From Mastigocoleus testarum BC008 (GTDB taxonomy: Bacteria > Cyanobacteriota > Cyanobacteriia > Cyanobacteriales > Nostocaceae): a stretch of 64,000 nt of DNA. The notes below the pieces were generated by a model. It was not told the origin of the DNA and did not search any database. It was given only the letters and a program-made list of their open reading frames with translations. The stretch is from positions 62,001 through 126,000 of the forward strand of contig NZ_LMTZ01000035.1 in the NCBI RefSeq assembly GCF_001456025.1, read 5' to 3'. The position numbers and the translations under genes are program-made. Positions 8,554 to 17,745 of the stretch are shown one piece after another (position 1 is the first letter of the stretch; every line of letters starts with the position of its first letter).

Positions 8554-8868
8554 TTACTTGACACTAATAGCATCAACATCGATAGTGTTGTGATTAGTAC
8601 CCTTGTCATCTGATGTTGTTGAATTGGAGATGTCCACTTTCTCTTGACGGCTTTTAAAACCCTCAATAACCAGCCCAGAAACTTCTGTGACTAATAATGT
8701 CAGTAAAAAGACATCATCTAATTGTCCTACTATTGGCAAAAAATCAGGAGCAATATCAATAGGACTTACGAGATACACTAGTGTTCCTAAAATAACCCAC
8801 CAGCGGTACTTGGGATTACGTAGTGTACTACGATACCATTCATAAACAGATTGAACTGAGAATTTCAT
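8554..8868 (-). CDS. DUF1232 (YkvA-like) membrane protein
   Basis: The protein has 104 residues. The DUF1232 core is LVYLVSPIDIAPDFLPIVGQ followed by LDD, within a hydrophobic stretch (about 24-75). The N-terminus is short and basic, with YRSTLRNPKYRWW ahead of the first helix. A polar, Asp/Thr-rich tail runs to the stop. The family is widespread in bacteria and plastids and has no agreed function. The gene is single; the next gene upstream is divergent. Confidence 0.85.
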   Translation of the reverse strand: MKFSVQSVYEWYRSTLRNPKYRWWVILGTLVYLVSPIDIAPDFLPIVGQLDDVFLLTLLVTEVSGLVIEGFKSRQEKVDISNSTTSDDKGTNHNTIDVDAISVK

Positions 8869-9101
8869 ACTTTAATCCTTTAACTATCTTTAATTTTGGC
8901 AAAAATCATCTTTAGCGTCTTGTGGAAATAACCGTCCTAAGTTGTCTAGAAGATGCTACAGGAATGAAAAATCTCAAGATTAACGGTTCTAAAGGCATAT
9001 TCGTTAAATCTAGCACTTGTATAAAAACTTGGATTAATTTATTTAATCCCAAAATAACGATGAGAAAATATTTGTGAGAGGAACGGAGGCAATTAGAAAC
9101 A

Positions 9102-9866
9102 GTGGATATCGTAGATTGGTTTAATAAGGGTGGGCCAGCAATGTGGCCGCTACTTGCCCTATCTGTTTTGGCTGTAAGCGTAATTTTTGAACGTTTATGG
9201 TTTTGGCTACAAATTTTGACTCAGGAAAGTCAAATCGTTAACCAGGTATTAAAGGCTGCTAGTAATAATTGGTCAAAAGCAGCTGAAATTGCTAGAAAAG
9301 CAACAAATCAACCCATTGGTAGATTTCTCTACGCACCCCTCAGTTTGTCAAAAGCTGATGCTGAGACTTTTCGTTTAGCACTGGAAGCAACTGCAGAAGA
9401 TGAAATTGCAGGAATGCGACGTGGTGAAAAAATATTAGAATTAGTGATTGCTCTATCGCCACTGTTAGGATTATTAGGTACGGTATTGGGATTAATTCAG
9501 TCTTTGTTTGCAATCAAACTAGGGGACCTGGGAACAGATGCTGCTGCTGGTGTACCTAAAGGTATTGGAGAATCTTTAATCAGCACTGCAACAGGTTTAT
9601 TGGTGGCGATCGCAGCCCTAGTATTTTATCGGTTATTCCAAGCTTTTGTAGTAAATCAAGTGAAAATATTTCGCAAAGCTGGAAATGATTTAGAGCTACT
9701 TTACCGACAATATCCGCCAGATTTTAGTAATCTTGCCACTGAAAAAAGTCTACCTTCTGGCATAGAAAATACATCTTCTTCAAAACAAAATCGCTTTAAT
9801 CCTCGCCGCTTAAAGCGTAAAAATACAGCTTCGGAAAATCCTGATTTACCACCAAAATCTCACTGA
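9102..9866 (+). CDS. exbB: MotA/TolQ/ExbB-family proton channel protein
   Basis: A GTG start is used, preceded by GGAGG at about 9085-9089. The 254-residue product has a first membrane helix at about 15-35. Two more follow near 120-142 and 165-190, the typical ExbB/TolQ arrangement. LELVIALSPLLGLLGTVLGL and GIGESLISTATGLLVAIAAL are family signatures. Together with ExbD it should form the proton-driven motor of the inner membrane that energises TonB-dependent uptake or a Tol-like process. exbD follows after 58 bp. No tonB or outer-membrane receptor gene is in the window. The C-terminal 60 residues are basic and probably cytoplasmic. Confidence 0.9.
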   Translation: MDIVDWFNKGGPAMWPLLALSVLAVSVIFERLWFWLQILTQESQIVNQVLKAASNNWSKAAEIARKATNQPIGRFLYAPLSLSKADAETFRLALEATAEDEIAGMRRGEKILELVIALSPLLGLLGTVLGLIQSLFAIKLGDLGTDAAAGVPKGIGESLISTATGLLVAIAALVFYRLFQAFVVNQVKIFRKAGNDLELLYRQYPPDFSNLATEKSLPSGIENTSSSKQNRFNPRRLKRKNTASENPDLPPKSH

Positions 9867-9924
9867 GAAGAATCAGATCGACCAACCTCAATTTTAATTG
9901 CTATCGGGTTGAGACACTAAAAAA

Positions 9925-10569
9925 ATGAAAATTAACCTGCATTCTCCAGCAGAAGAAGCTCAAATTCATATTCTTCCCCTGATTGACGTTGTTTTTTGTA
10001 TTCTGACCTTTTTTCTATTAGCAGCGTTGAATTTTACTAGACAGCAAGCAATTAATGTAGATTTGCCTAAAGCCTCTTCAGGTACATCTGCTGCAAACAG
10101 TATTCAAGGGAAACGCAATATACTACCCATAACCATAGATGCTGTTGGTTTAACTTATGTAGAAAAGCAACAGGTCGGTGAAACTCAATTAAAATCTACT
10201 TTAAAAAAATATCTTGAGGAAAATCCTCAAGGAACTTTGGTTCTCAATGCTTCTCGTTCGGCAACCTATAATGATGTTGTAAGACTGTTAGATTTACTAC
10301 GACAAGTGGGAGGTGAGCGCGTAGCTTTAGGAATTATTCCAGGTCAGGAAGCAAGTTCTCAGCAACCCTTATCTCCGAATTTAAATCCTTCGACGAATGA
10401 TCCTGGATTACCAGCTTTACCCAACTCATTACCACCCAACTCATTACAAAAGACTCCCGACAACTTTGAAATTAATCCTAATCTTAATAATATTCCAATG
10501 CCAACATTGCCAGCCCAACCCAAAACTGGCTCACCTCCAACTCAAGCACCTCCTGCTCCGAACCAATAA
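9925..10569 (+). CDS. exbD: ExbD/TolR-family protein with proline-rich tail
   Basis: The 214-residue product has a short cytoplasmic N-terminus and one membrane helix, LPLIDVVFCILTFFLLAAL (about 18-36). This helix carries the conserved Asp22 used for proton movement. The periplasmic ExbD/TolR domain runs to about residue 140. Residues from about 140 to the end are Pro/Asn/Gln-rich and of low complexity, longer than in most ExbD proteins, and may contact the cell wall. It forms an operon with the ExbB-type gene upstream. Confidence 0.9.
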   Translation: MKINLHSPAEEAQIHILPLIDVVFCILTFFLLAALNFTRQQAINVDLPKASSGTSAANSIQGKRNILPITIDAVGLTYVEKQQVGETQLKSTLKKYLEENPQGTLVLNASRSATYNDVVRLLDLLRQVGGERVALGIIPGQEASSQQPLSPNLNPSTNDPGLPALPNSLPPNSLQKTPDNFEINPNLNNIPMPTLPAQPKTGSPPTQAPPAPNQ

Positions 10570-10624
10570 ATCCTTGGGAAAGATTGAGGTTAACTAAAAT
10601 TATTCACAACAAACTATCTTAATA

Positions 10625-10650
10625 TAAAGACGTAGCGTGCTACGTCTTTA
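10625..10650. terminator. 12-bp perfect palindrome between convergent genes
   Basis: TAAAGACGTAGC (10625-10636) is followed by GT and the exact complement GCTACGTCTTTA (10639-10650). It lies 55 bp after exbD and about 97 bp beyond the stop of thf1, so it could end transcription in both directions. The AAAGACGTAG...CTACGTCTTT core is also a type of dispersed palindrome common in cyanobacteria. Confidence 0.55.
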
Positions 10651-10746
10651 GAAGGTTTCATTTGCATTCTTTTGCCAAACCATTACCGTTTAGTTAGAGA
10701 ATAAGATCAGATGTGGTTCCCTTCAGAAAATATTTTATCTGACCAC

Positions 10747-11532
10747 TTACTCCCCAGGATTTGAACTTGGAGGAGTAGTTACTGTGTTATCCGAATTCTC
10801 ATTCTCAGAAGGATTAGGGTTGGAAGTTTCAGAATTAGAAGTTTCAGGCTTTGAACTTGCAGAAGAGTTACTACGCTGTTCGCGCTTCTTACGATCTGCT
10901 GACAAAATATCTGCCATGACAATCAAGGTTTGTTGCATCTTCTCCAAATTAGAGCGATACAACTCCAAATCTTTACTGAATTTATCTTGGGAAATATTTA
11001 AACCAGTGGCGATTTTCTGTAAGACTTCAGCTAGCTGCTTTTCATCCTTAACTAAATCTGGATTTGAGCATTCCAGCAAAGAAAAGATACCAATAGCGAA
11101 TAGACGACTGTATTTAAATTTAGAATTAGTTGAAATTGATTCTAATAGCGCTTGTAACTCAGCATCCTTTTCCGAATAGTTTTCTTGTGCTAAACACGCT
11201 ATTAATCCTTGATAACCTAGGTTTTTTGCCAAAGTTTGCAATTTTTGGCTGTCTTGTTGGTAAACTTGTGGTTCTTCTTCTATAGCTTTTACTAAAGCGT
11301 TAAAAATCGATTCGGTATCCTTTTGTGGATTGTAGCCTTTCATGAAGCGTTCAAAAACTGTGACGACGCCCAAGGCATAAATTGGATTATAGGAAAAATC
11401 AGCATTTACCGAATTTAGATGCATTTCCACCATCAATTCTTCAACTACCCGACGATAAATACTGTTAATCGGGCGGGTATGAAGGGTGTAGAAACTTCTT
11501 TTAGTATCAGAAACAGTACGAACGTTATTCAC
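10747..11532 (-). CDS. thf1: Thf1/Psb29, photosystem II biogenesis protein
   Basis: The product (261 residues, GTG start) begins NNVRTVSDTKRSFY and continues RPINSIYRRVVEELMVEMHL, the hallmark opening of THYLAKOID FORMATION 1 / Psb29. It is mostly helical, with a coiled segment around 175-215. The Ser/Asn/Pro-rich tail is of low complexity. Thf1 interacts with FtsH proteases and is needed for photosystem II repair and thylakoid dynamics. The gene stands alone and is convergent with exbD. Confidence 0.95.
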   Translation of the reverse strand: MNNVRTVSDTKRSFYTLHTRPINSIYRRVVEELMVEMHLNSVNADFSYNPIYALGVVTVFERFMKGYNPQKDTESIFNALVKAIEEEPQVYQQDSQKLQTLAKNLGYQGLIACLAQENYSEKDAELQALLESISTNSKFKYSRLFAIGIFSLLECSNPDLVKDEKQLAEVLQKIATGLNISQDKFSKDLELYRSNLEKMQQTLIVMADILSADRKKREQRSNSSASSKPETSNSETSNPNPSENENSDNTVTTPPSSNPGE

Positions 11533-11903
11533 GTAGAAAAATTTAATTATTCAATAATGTCAGGGCGACGTATACTCATTCTCTCTCGTCAGGCGATCTT
11601 TGCCAAGCTCAACCTTTGAATCCGGGTATATTCAATGGACGTAAATCTGTTGAGTTTATGAAACTCCATAAACAACTCACGTATTTTGTTGTTTTACAGC
11701 ATGACGTTACGCTATCGAGTTAGAAAAAGTTAATGGACTTTTGGACGATCCCCAATCGGATCCCTGAAAGTTTACTTTCTTATTTTAAATATTTTTTCTG
11801 TGGTACTAGCAAGAAATTATAATGCTTCATAATTGTTGATTACCGATACTAAAACACTAACAAATACTTACATTATGGCAAGCATTATGGTTTTTTCCTG
11901 TTT
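11533..11903. other. Gap between thf1 and the TnpB remnant
   Basis: About 370 bases hold the thf1 promoter region and the decayed 3' side of the TnpB copy. No ORF or clear hairpin is visible. Confidence 0.35.
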
Positions 11904-12398
11904 CTACCAAGACCGTCGGCGGTATCTTGTTACGGACTTGGGAGTAAATCCAATTGGTACTGGTAATTGTTCATAAGTTCTAAGCACTCCAATTACTGGT
12001 ACTTGAATTTGATGATTACCAACTACTTTGATTATTCCGTCAAGGGTAAAACTATCTTTTTTACCTTTCTTTTTAAATTTCGGTGCTCCTGTTTTTTTAC
12101 TAAAACATTTACCCCATGCATCTCTTAATGCTTTTAATGCATATTGAGGAGCGCACTTGGAGTTGTGATAGTACCAAGGATTTTCTGGTTTTACTAAAGC
12201 TACTAACCATTTATGTAAGTCAATCGCCGTTGGGAATTTTATTTTTTCTTGCTCTGGTACTATTTGATTATGGTCTAATATCTGCTTTGTTAGAGCTAAT
12301 CCCCAGTTCCATGCGTGACGTGCACAACCTGCATGTCGAGTCAAGGTTGTACGTTGTTTGTTGTTTAGCTTTAACTGTGTTTTGAATCCCAATAGCAT
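11904..12398 (-). pseudogene. TnpB (IS200/IS605 OrfB) remnant, N-terminal part only
   Basis: The 164-residue frame is the start of a TnpB protein: LLGFKTQLKLNNKQRTTLTR, then HAGCARHAWNWGLAL, and WYYHNSKCAPQYALKALRDA. It keeps the basic GAPKFKKKGKKDSFTLDG segment. It stops after VTRYRRRSW, far short of the roughly 400 residues of an intact protein, so RuvC catalytic residues and the zinc ribbon are missing. A short hairpin ATTTG-TGAG-CAAAT (12460-12473) lies upstream, where IS605-type ends carry subterminal palindromes. No transposase TnpA is nearby. The element is dead. Confidence 0.8.
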
Positions 12399-12512
12399 AA
12401 AGGGATTTTACACCTCTTTCTGGTCAAATATATTTATTGCCATTCTGTATGTGAGCATTTGTGAGCAAATATGATTATACGTTAGTGAATCGAATACTGT
12501 TAATTAACCCTT

Positions 12513-13124
12513 ATGAACTTATCTTCAGATTTAATTACTTTAGGCAATTATTTAGCAGGTGAATTCGATAATCAGGAACAAGCTTTAGCTGAACCAGCTT
12601 GGTATGTTAATCTACGCCTTTGGCAAGTTCCTGTAGATTTATTTCCTGAAGACAGCTTAAGTTTATTTGCCGAACAAGTTAATGCAATTACTCCAAATAA
12701 TCCATATCGCCAACGTGTGATGCGATTACAAATAGATCGCAGCACTAGCGAAAAATTATTACAAGTACAGTATTACTTACCCAAAAATCCTACAAAGTTG
12801 GCAGGTGCAGGTCGCGACAGAGAATTATTAAAGGAATTAAAACCCTATGACCTAGAATTACTTCCAGGCTGCATTCTTAACGTTGAAAGGCACGTTCTTA
12901 CCGGCAATAATTATCGTTTCATTGCAAAACCTCCAAGAGACACAAAATGTTGTTTTACGTTTCAAGATAAAACAATACAAGTTTCCCTGGGATTTGAAGT
13001 TACAAACTCTCAGTTATTTAGTTATGACAAAGGAGTGGACCCACAAACGGGACAAGCGAATTGGGGAGCGATATTGGGCCCGTTTTCTTACACTAAAAGA
13101 AAACAGTATGAGTTTTTCGCTTAA
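12513..13124 (+). CDS. cpcT: CpcT/CpeT-family phycobilin lyase
   Basis: The 203-residue protein belongs to the CpcT/CpeT family (former DUF1001). Members attach phycocyanobilin or another bilin to a beta-subunit Cys of phycobiliproteins. The opening LITLGNYLAGEFDNQEQAL and PAWYVNLRLWQVPV, then NPYRQRVMRL and LLPGCILNV, are typical. The C-terminus has DKGVDPQTGQANWGAILGPF. Length matches CpcT. It is not next to phycobilisome structural genes, which is common for CpcT. Which subunit it serves cannot be told. Confidence 0.9.
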   Translation: MNLSSDLITLGNYLAGEFDNQEQALAEPAWYVNLRLWQVPVDLFPEDSLSLFAEQVNAITPNNPYRQRVMRLQIDRSTSEKLLQVQYYLPKNPTKLAGAGRDRELLKELKPYDLELLPGCILNVERHVLTGNNYRFIAKPPRDTKCCFTFQDKTIQVSLGFEVTNSQLFSYDKGVDPQTGQANWGAILGPFSYTKRKQYEFFA

Positions 13125-13228
13125 GTTTATGAAATCTCACTTAAGTTTCCGAATAATAGATAATATTTCACGCAAAGACTTCATGAAAGTGTCCCGCGGA
13201 AATACCTCAATTAAATAGAAAGCTTATC

Positions 13229-13597
13229 TTAAGTTTTTATACTACGTGGTACTCCTTCTAAAGCTTCTTCCTCTGTTTCAAAAATTTCAAATACGGTATC
13301 CATCATTGTCACTTCAAATACTAATTTTGCTTCTGGATGAACATTGCAAATACGGAAACTACCTTTGACTTTATCAGCATCGCGCATTCCGGCAACTAAG
13401 GAAGTCAAGCCAGAGCTATCAATAAAATTAACTTGACCTAAATTAACCACCACATGAGAACTGAGCTTAGAAATACACTCTTGTAACTTTAGGCGGAATT
13501 GCCAAGCCGTGGTGATATCTAAGCGTCCTGATGGCGTCAAAACAATAACAGTATCACCCTCTTGGGTTGTATAACTCTTTTGCTCTATTTGAATCAC
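13229..13597 (-). CDS. STAS-domain protein (anti-sigma factor antagonist type)
   Basis: The gene encodes a single STAS domain of about 122 residues. I prefer GTG 13597 to the in-frame GTG 13615 because AAGGGGA lies six bases ahead of it. The phosphorylatable Ser motif NFIDSSGLTSLV is intact, and LDITTAWQFRLKLQECI and FRICNVHPEAKLVFEVT are typical. Such proteins are switched by phosphorylation and bind serine kinase/anti-sigma factors. No kinase or phosphatase gene is adjacent. A second, clearly related STAS gene is at 36676-37023. Confidence 0.9.
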   Translation of the reverse strand: MIQIEQKSYTTQEGDTVIVLTPSGRLDITTAWQFRLKLQECISKLSSHVVVNLGQVNFIDSSGLTSLVAGMRDADKVKGSFRICNVHPEAKLVFEVTMMDTVFEIFETEEEALEGVPRSIKT

Positions 13598-13784
13598 TGA
13601 GATTCCCCTTGGCACTTTCTGAATTAACTACAGTTTTTCTAGCTTAGATGTTGTTCCAGCAAAACTGTGCTGATAAATAGCAACAAAAATAACCAGAACA
13701 ACAACATATACTGTAGCTTGACATTACAAGCTACAGCTACAAATATGACTTTAATCGCTAGGTACTTATTTTTAGTAGTTTAAC

Positions 13785-14840
13785 TCACACCGATTTGCTG
13801 TGACTTGGAGTCCAATTAGCCCAATTTTGGGGTTTTAAGAAAGTTTCATACAACTCGGCTTCAGGAGATGATGCTTCTGGTTTATAACAATATTCCCAGC
13901 GAACCAAAGGTGGTAGGGACATCAAAATTGACTCTGTACGTCCATTAGTTTGCAAACCGAAAATTGTGCCTCTGTCGTAAACTAAATTAAATTCTACGTA
14001 CCTACCACGACGATATAACTGGAAATTACGTTCGCGATCACCATATTCTTTGTCTTTACGCCTTTCAACAATTGGCAAGTAGGCGGGCAAAAATGCTTTA
14101 CCGCATGACTGGACAAAAGCAAATAAATCTTCCCAATTACGTTGCTCGGGCGCACCTATTTCACTGCTATATTTTGCTGCATTGCCGTCTTTATTGCGAC
14201 CGCGGTACAGCAAACCCCTTCCATCTTGATAGTCAAAAAATAAACCGCCAACACCTCTGGTTTCTTGACGATGCTTCAAATAAAAATACTCATCGCACCA
14301 TTTTTTGAATACTGGGTAATATTCTTCGTGATGAGCATCACAAGCTTTTTTCAGGGTTTGATGAAAATGTGCTGCATCTTCAGCGAATGGATAGTAGGGG
14401 GTCAAATCTGCTCCACCACCAAACCACCATACAGGTCCAGCTTCAAAGTAACGATAATTCAAATGAACAGTTGGTACGTAAGGATTGCGAGGATGCAATA
14501 CCATTGAAGTACCTGTTGCATAAAATTTATGTCCTGCGGCTTCTGGACGCTGTGTCAAAATTGATGCAGGTAAATTTTCACCCCAAACTTCGGAAAAATT
14601 AACCCCTGCTTGTTCAAAAACTCCGCCATCAGTTAGTACTCGCGAGCGACCGCCTCCTCCTTCTGGGCGTTTCCAACTATCCTCGCGAAATATTTCTTTA
14701 CCATCTATTTCAGTCAAACCTTGGGCGATTTCATCTTGTAACTGTTTCATCCACTGACTGACTCTTTCTTTAGCATCAGTGGGAGGTAAAGATTTGTTAT
14801 CTTTTTGGGGCGATGTGGGTGCTTGCGAGTTTGTCAACAT
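13785..14840 (-). CDS. hemF: Oxygen-dependent coproporphyrinogen III oxidase
   Basis: The 351-residue protein is HemF. With oxygen it converts coproporphyrinogen III to protoporphyrinogen IX in haem and chlorophyll synthesis. Signatures include [68 protein letters not shown] and [20 protein letters not shown]. Length is normal. It is transcribed alone, with a 946-bp gene-free region upstream. Confidence 0.97.
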   Translation of the reverse strand: MLTNSQAPTSPQKDNKSLPPTDAKERVSQWMKQLQDEIAQGLTEIDGKEIFREDSWKRPEGGGGRSRVLTDGGVFEQAGVNFSEVWGENLPASILTQRPEAAGHKFYATGTSMVLHPRNPYVPTVHLNYRYFEAGPVWWFGGGADLTPYYPFAEDAAHFHQTLKKACDAHHEEYYPVFKKWCDEYFYLKHRQETRGVGGLFFDYQDGRGLLYRGRNKDGNAAKYSSEIGAPEQRNWEDLFAFVQSCGKAFLPAYLPIVERRKDKEYGDRERNFQLYRRGRYVEFNLVYDRGTIFGLQTNGRTESILMSLPPLVRWEYCYKPEASSPEAELYETFLKPQNWANWTPSHSKSV

Positions 14841-15786
14841 AAATTCTCGGACCTAGATTAAGATTCCCATTGTTCAAATGAATGTTTCCAACTTAAATCC
14901 ATAGATCGTTAATAATTATGAATCATGGATTCTTAATATCTTGCACCATTCTTAACAATACCTAGTTATCCGGGTAAGTACACGAAATATTAAGACTTCT
15001 GAGACTTATTTTTTCGTAATAAACCAAGGTTTGCTTTTTTGTGCAAGATACCAGGATTTTGCTCTAGAAAATAGGCAAAGACAATAGTTTTCGCCTTCTT
15101 TTGCTAATTTTTTGCCAGGAAATTTGCGGATTTACACCATTACTGACATGAAGGCTATTTTCTCTCAAATTTGGTTTCTCTTGAATGGTAGTTAACTTTT
15201 TGTGACTTAATTCAATTCACAAAGAGATATTTTTAACCTCAGAGAGTAAACTTTACTGAAGTAATGTTGGCCAAAAATTCCAACTAACCATTTTTTCTTT
15301 GACTGATACGAGCTTTTGTCAAGCTAGAGCAAGTATTAAGTATAAGCTTGATACCTGGCAAAAAATAATTGTTAATTAATTTGAATTTAAATAGTTTTTA
15401 GTAAAAAATTATTGTTTTATGCATAGTGAATTATTTGTAATCTAAAAGGTATGCTGGGATAGGGAGTGTTTATCTTAATTTTCCCTTAGTTTTGTCAGAT
15501 AACCTACAACTAACAATTAAAGTCATGGGTTGTGCTTTCTCATGTTGTAAAATAGTTGCGCTGAATGCCTTGTCTGGTAAGATTAAACCGTACAATGGTT
15601 TTAATTAATACAGTATCAGTTCGTTAACTATATTTATATTGAATTTATATTCATATTTACTATTTCAAGTAGGAGTTTGCTCCTTTTTATTCTCAACAGA
15701 GTAAACATAGCTGGAAATTTCAGCAACAAAGACTGACCTACAAAGCCAAATTTGTCAACAATTAAGCGCTAGGAGGATTTAGGAAA
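14841..15786. other. Large divergent intergenic region; possible small RNA
   Basis: The gap lies between hemF (minus) and the SRPBCC gene (plus) and has no plausible ORF. Two hairpins stand out near its right end: ATTAAACC/GGTTTTAAT around 15582-15606, and a terminator-like AGGAG-TTTG-CTCCT with a T-run at 15671-15690. Because that terminator precedes rather than follows a gene, a small RNA ending there, or attenuation of the gene at 15787, is possible. Confidence 0.3.
15671..15690 (+). terminator. Terminator-like hairpin upstream of the SRPBCC gene
   Basis: AGGAG (15671-15675), loop TTTG, CTCCT (15680-15684) and TTTTT (15684-15688) form a compact intrinsic-terminator shape 97 bp before the next start codon. 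The stem is only 5 bp. Confidence 0.45.
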
Positions 15787-16311
15787 ATGAGAAGTTGGTT
15801 ATCTAAATTCATCCACCGCAAACGTCGTCGATTTTGTGCTTCTCTGGTACGGACTTATAGAGAAATTAGCCCTGTATCAGTAGATGAACTATGGCAAAAG
15901 TTAGTAGATTTGGGGGATGTTTCTTGGCATCCCCTTTTTAAAAGTACTAATGTTCCCTCCGGTTTGGTACCAAAACCTGGATTGATTTTCCAAGCAGTGA
16001 CCAGATTCTCGCCTATTCCGATTCGAATTTTTGTTGAGCGAGTCAGCCCCAGAGAACTATTGAGTATCAGAGTTTTGGCAATTCCGGGTATTGAAGAACG
16101 TCTGACTTACCGAGTTGAATCTACGGTTTGCGGCACTTGTTTGTCATATTCGGTAACTTTACGTGGTTGGTTATCGCCTTTGATTTGGTCTTTTTCTCGT
16201 CCCTATGCAGATCGAGTAGCTCGAGCTTTGATTGAAGCGGTTGAAGAAGCGAGATTGGGTAGGGGTGGGAGCAAAAGTAAATCTCTGAAAAATAGTTGTT
16301 TTGATTTTTAG
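15787..16311 (+). CDS. SRPBCC-like protein
   Basis: The product has 174 residues. The ATG follows AGGAGG at a suitable distance. The central part (REISPVSVDELWQKLVDLGD, VSWHPLFKSTNVP, then a run of beta strands and a C-terminal helix ADRVARALIEAVEEARLG) looks like the START/SRPBCC hydrophobic-pocket fold. The N-terminus is strongly basic (FIHRKRRRFCASLVR). Ligand and role are unknown. Gene context (hemF upstream, mrp downstream) gives no clear lead. Confidence 0.65.
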   Translation: MRSWLSKFIHRKRRRFCASLVRTYREISPVSVDELWQKLVDLGDVSWHPLFKSTNVPSGLVPKPGLIFQAVTRFSPIPIRIFVERVSPRELLSIRVLAIPGIEERLTYRVESTVCGTCLSYSVTLRGWLSPLIWSFSRPYADRVARALIEAVEEARLGRGGSKSKSLKNSCFDF

Positions 16312-16548
16312 TTACCTTGATTTTTGAAAATCCAACTTTTGCAAAATCTCACATTAAATTTGTTTTTTGAAATAAGAAACTTCTTGCTTGTTCGAAACTA
16401 GCTAGAGGTTACTCGTAATAATATTCCTAAAGATAGTCATAAAGAAAAAGTATTTGTAAGCCTCAAACCCTTATTACCCAATAACGATAAGATGCAATTA
16501 GAAATTGCATTTTGTCAAAAATATTGTGGTAGCAAGGGTGATAACACT

Positions 16549-17619
16549 ATGAATAATGTTCTCGATTCCCATTCAGTACTGGAGGTTCTGCGACCTGTGC
16601 AAGACCCAGAACTCCGCAAAAGTTTGGTGGAATTGAATATGATTCGCAATGTTGAAATTAATGGTAGCGAGGTAAGTTTCACCTTAGTACTAACGACACC
16701 AGCCTGTCCTTTGCGCGAATTTATTGTTGAAGATTGTCAAAAAGCAGTCAAAACTCTGCCAGGTGTTACAGATGTATCCGTGGAAGTGACTGCAGAAACT
16801 CCCCAACAGAAAAGTTTGCCAGACCGTAGCGGTATTGCTGGGGTCAAGAATATTCTGGCTATTTCCAGTGGTAAAGGGGGTGTAGGGAAAAGCACTGTTG
16901 CAGTAAACGTTGCCGTTGCTCTCGCCCAAACTGGAGCCAAAGTAGGTTTGCTCGATGCGGATATTTATGGACCCAACGATCCGGCAATGTTGGGTCTGAG
17001 CGATGCCGAGATTAAAGTTGAGTCTACAGAAAAAGGAGATATTCTCCACCCAGCTTTTAATCACGGCGTTAAACTAGTTTCAATGGGATTCTTAATTGAT
17101 CGGGACCAACCAGTGATTTGGCGCGGACCGATGTTAAATGGTGTTATTCGCCAGTTTCTTTATCAAGTTCAGTGGGGGGAACTAGACTATTTAATTGTTG
17201 ATATGCCACCAGGTACAGGGGATGCCCAGTTAACTCTGACACAAGCAGTACCAATGGCAGGAGCTATAATTGTTACTACTCCTCAGCATGTAGCATTGTT
17301 GGATTCGCGTAAAGGTCTACGCATGTTCCAACAAATGAATGTCACAATTTTAGGGATAGTGGAGAATATGAGTTACTTTATTCCCCCAGATATGCCAGAT
17401 AAGCAATATGACATATTTGGATCTGGTGGTGGCTCAAAAACTGCAGCCGAATTAGAAATACCCTTGTTAGGTTGCATTCCATTAGAAATATCTGCCAGAG
17501 TGGGCGGCGATAGCGGTGTACCCATAGTAGTGTCTCAAGAAGATTCAGCTTCTGCACAAGCTTTGAGAAAAATTGCCCTTGCTATTGCGGGTAAAGTGTC
17601 GGTTGCAGCACTTACATAA
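16549..17619 (+). CDS. mrp: Mrp/ApbC-type iron-sulfur carrier ATPase
   Basis: I chose ATG 16549 (356 residues) with AAGGG upstream. The longer frame from 16492 adds 19 residues with no homology pattern. An N-terminal MIP18/DUF59 domain (about 5-80, with LTTPACPLREF) is followed by the P-loop ATPase. Its Walker A is SSGKGGVGKST (about 106-116). LLDADIYGPNDPAML and DYLIVDMPPGTGDAQLT are typical. Mrp proteins hold and transfer Fe-S clusters to apoproteins. An intrinsic terminator lies at 17661-17698. Confidence 0.95.
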   Translation: MNNVLDSHSVLEVLRPVQDPELRKSLVELNMIRNVEINGSEVSFTLVLTTPACPLREFIVEDCQKAVKTLPGVTDVSVEVTAETPQQKSLPDRSGIAGVKNILAISSGKGGVGKSTVAVNVAVALAQTGAKVGLLDADIYGPNDPAMLGLSDAEIKVESTEKGDILHPAFNHGVKLVSMGFLIDRDQPVIWRGPMLNGVIRQFLYQVQWGELDYLIVDMPPGTGDAQLTLTQAVPMAGAIIVTTPQHVALLDSRKGLRMFQQMNVTILGIVENMSYFIPPDMPDKQYDIFGSGGGSKTAAELEIPLLGCIPLEISARVGGDSGVPIVVSQEDSASAQALRKIALAIAGKVSVAALT

Positions 17620-17660
17620 AGTAAAAGTCTCACCAAAATACCAAAATAAATTCATTTTTG

Positions 17661-17698
17661 TCTGATTCCCGGTCTATTGTCTGGGAATACAGATTTTT
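17661..17698 (+). terminator. Intrinsic terminator of mrp
   Basis: TCTGATTCCC (17661-17670) pairs with GGGAATACAGA (17683-17693), with one bulged A, and is followed by TTTTT. It lies about 40 bp past the mrp stop. Confidence 0.8.
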
Positions 17699-17745
17699 AG
17701 AAGCACCTAAATTTAAAATCTAAAAACGATAATATAAAATCACCG

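Noticed and set aside
16492..16548. 19-residue extension of Mrp
   Set aside because: ATG 16549 has a better ribosome binding site and gives the usual family length.
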